Shown piece by piece: positions 63,581-64,000 of a stretch of 64,000 bases of DNA. Numbering within the stretch: the stretch's first letter is position 1; every line of letters begins with the position of its first letter. The position numbers were made by a program, and so were the translations under genes. The notes beneath the pieces are model-generated. The model was not told the origin of the DNA. It did no database searches and saw nothing but the letters and a program-made list of their open reading frames with translations. The stretch covers positions 2,480,001 to 2,544,000 of the forward strand of contig NZ_CP048751.1 of assembly GCF_011064825.1 (NCBI RefSeq), in the 5' to 3' direction. The DNA comes from Brevundimonas mediterranea (lineage in GTDB: Bacteria; Pseudomonadota; Alphaproteobacteria; Caulobacterales; Caulobacteraceae).

Positions 63581-64000
63581 ATGATCGCCTCCCGTTCGCG
63601 CCTGCTCGCCGCCTCCCTGACCGTCCTCGCCCTGGCCCTGGCCCAGGGGGCGGCGGCGCAGGACATGGGCCCCGCTTCGGCGCCCGCCAATCCGTCCGAC
63701 ACCCATCCGCCCGCCGTCATACTTGAACCGGACCAGGTTCAGGAGGCCGCGCCGTTCGAGGACGAACCGGAAGACGGCGCGCCCCAGACGCCCGAGGGCG
63801 ATGTCCCGCCCCATATCGTCATCGCCGACGACCCGGCCGAGCCCGCCATTCCCGAGGTCTGGGCGCCGGTCCCGCTGAACGCCCAGGGCCGCAGCGCCTA
63901 TGGCCTGTACCTGGCCGGCAAACTGGCCCTGATGACGGGCGAGGGGGCCAAGGGCGCCGATTGGCTGGCCCAGGCCGCGGCCCTGACGCCCGAACAGCCC
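63581..64000 (+). CDS. Exported protein, possibly TPR-containing, 3' end outside window
   Basis: 140 codons are visible to the right edge. A signal peptide (RLLAASLTVLALALAQGAAAQ) is followed by an acidic Pro-rich linker of about 70 residues and then the start of a helical repeat-like segment (SAYGLYLAGKLALMTGEGAKGADWLAQAAALTPEQP) that resembles TPRs. The ATG at 63581 or the in-frame GTG at 63566 could be the start. Confidence 0.75.
   Translation, partial: MIASRSRLLAASLTVLALALAQGAAAQDMGPASAPANPSDTHPPAVILEPDQVQEAAPFEDEPEDGAPQTPEGDVPPHIVIADDPAEPAIPEVWAPVPLNAQGRSAYGLYLAGKLALMTGEGAKGADWLAQAAALTPEQP

Overview
The window is GC-rich (roughly two thirds G+C), gene-dense DNA from an alphaproteobacterium, most likely a Caulobacterales member close to Brevundimonas. 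The reasons are the division/cell-wall gene order, several large TonB-dependent receptors, a fused cysNC, an OpgH without OpgG, and a GTTC-N7-GTTC LexA-type box. The genus is an inference; nothing in the sequence names it. I see no phage, insertion sequence, rRNA operon or CRISPR array.

Layout. 1-1250: the 5' part of a membrane gene that looks like a diverged SEDS (FtsW/RodA) protein on the minus strand, then the RNase P RNA gene. 1250-12073: a regulatory stretch (three 40-bp repeats, a LexA-type box, four MraZ-type TGGGN boxes), then the tightly overlapped dcw operon mraZ-rsmH-ftsL-ftsI-murE-murF-mraY-murD-ftsW. The operon stops after ftsW; murG, murC, murB, ddl, ftsQ, ftsA and ftsZ are not here. 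12210-21936: two DUF4870-like membrane proteins, a GNAT protein, a stress-type SDR whose ribosome binding site lies in a hairpin, opgH with an upstream acyltransferase-DUF998 fusion (periplasmic glucan synthesis and probable decoration), a HigBA toxin-antitoxin pair, hglS and msrA.

22075-31537: tRNA-Ser(GGA), then a beta-glucan-type utilisation locus: LacI regulator, GH30 glycosidase lipoprotein, TonB-dependent receptor, GH3 beta-glucosidase and a flavin-dependent tryptophan-halogenase-like protein. LacI-type operators of the TGGAAGCGCTTCCA kind lie just after predicted -10 boxes in front of the GH30 and receptor genes, and a weaker copy lies before the regulator. A HipA kinase remnant and an NTF2-like protein follow.

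32823-43233: the most unusual region. An ECF sigma factor, a FecR anti-sigma factor and a FecA-like receptor with an STN domain converge on a minus-strand operon. That operon encodes a paralogous receptor without STN, a purple-acid-phosphatase-like enzyme, a glycerophosphodiester phosphodiesterase and a stand-alone pair of phospholipase-C C-terminal domains. I read it as a surface-signalled organophosphate/phospholipid scavenging system; the grouping is visible in the sequence, the function is inference.

43355-64000: a truncated alpha/beta hydrolase, small secreted proteins, mnmC, a lipoprotein, an orphan motA, an acyl-CoA synthetase, a lipocalin, cysD-cysNC (sulfate activation), a UDP-glucuronate module (ugd plus 4-epimerase), a GST, a 46-aa membrane peptide, a lytic transglycosylase, a family-4-like uracil-DNA glycosylase lacking two expected Fe-S cysteines, ETF-ubiquinone oxidoreductase, a MazEF-like toxin-antitoxin pair, and the start of a secreted protein with a possible TPR-like segment.
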